Shown piece by piece: positions 8,170 to 8,176 of a DNA stretch of 8,176 bases; position 1 is the stretch's first letter; every line of letters starts with the position of its first letter. This stretch comes from Porphyromonadaceae bacterium UBA7180. GTDB lineage: Bacteria; Bacteroidota; Bacteroidia; Bacteroidales; Muribaculaceae. The notes beneath the pieces were generated by a model, which made no database searches, was not told where the DNA came from, and was given only the letters and a program-made list of their open reading frames with translations. The translations under genes and the position numbers were made by a program. Location: contig DKVK01000039.1 in assembly GCA_002491165.1 (NCBI GenBank), forward strand, positions 1 through 8,176, given 5' to 3'.

Positions 8170-8176
8170 CATGAGA

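Noticed and set aside
7935..8176. CRISPR array, tRNA or attachment site in the right-hand spacer
   Set aside because: Repeats are inverted and nested, not regularly spaced direct repeats; no cloverleaf with T-arm consensus and no integrase nearby.

Overview
The window looks like a chromosomal stretch from a GC-rich member of the Bacteroidota, most likely Bacteroidales. Reasons: the DUF4301-type protein is a family I know from Bacteroidota. Start codons lack a clear Shine-Dalgarno sequence and often follow short A-rich leaders. The deformylase and EttA sequences also resemble Bacteroidales versions. Genus cannot be decided from sequence alone. All six genes are on the + strand and densely packed, and no frameshifts or insertion sequences are visible.

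Layout. 1-480: 3' part of a peptide deformylase gene (def), cut by the window edge. 490-2175: the ABC-F translation factor EttA, 9 nt downstream. 2176-2340: a spacer with a probable intrinsic terminator and an AT-rich leader. 2341-3384: an exported alpha/beta hydrolase. 3392-5599: a long RelA/SpoT-type (p)ppGpp synthetase, 7 nt downstream. 5600-5640: a short AT-rich gap. 5641-7170: a DUF4301 protein. 7188-7934: an FMN-type nitroreductase, 17 nt downstream. 7935-8176: non-coding, with a compact multi-hairpin element (7968-8086), an AT-rich strip and a strong intrinsic terminator (8136-8169).

How the genes relate. def and ettA both act on translation (nascent-chain deformylation; gating of the first elongation step by ATP/ADP) and probably share a transcript ending near 2225. 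The hydrolase and the RelA-like gene form a second tight pair, perhaps running on through DUF4301 and nitroreductase to the terminator at the right end. Translation control (EttA) and the stringent response (RelA-like) are neighbours, but nothing shows that they form one system.

Most interesting points. (1) The DUF4301 protein carries, in the correct order, four motifs resembling those of UDP-glucose pyrophosphorylases, which suggests a divergent UDPGP-like nucleotidyltransferase. (2) The RelA-like enzyme has lost its HD hydrolase residues yet keeps the RXKD synthetase motif normally seen in bifunctional Rel/SpoT. (3) The right-end spacer holds a closed, multi-branched palindromic element, and a terminator whose 5' arm is duplicated. 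I did not find a convincing new multi-gene system such as a defence island, CRISPR array or toxin pair.
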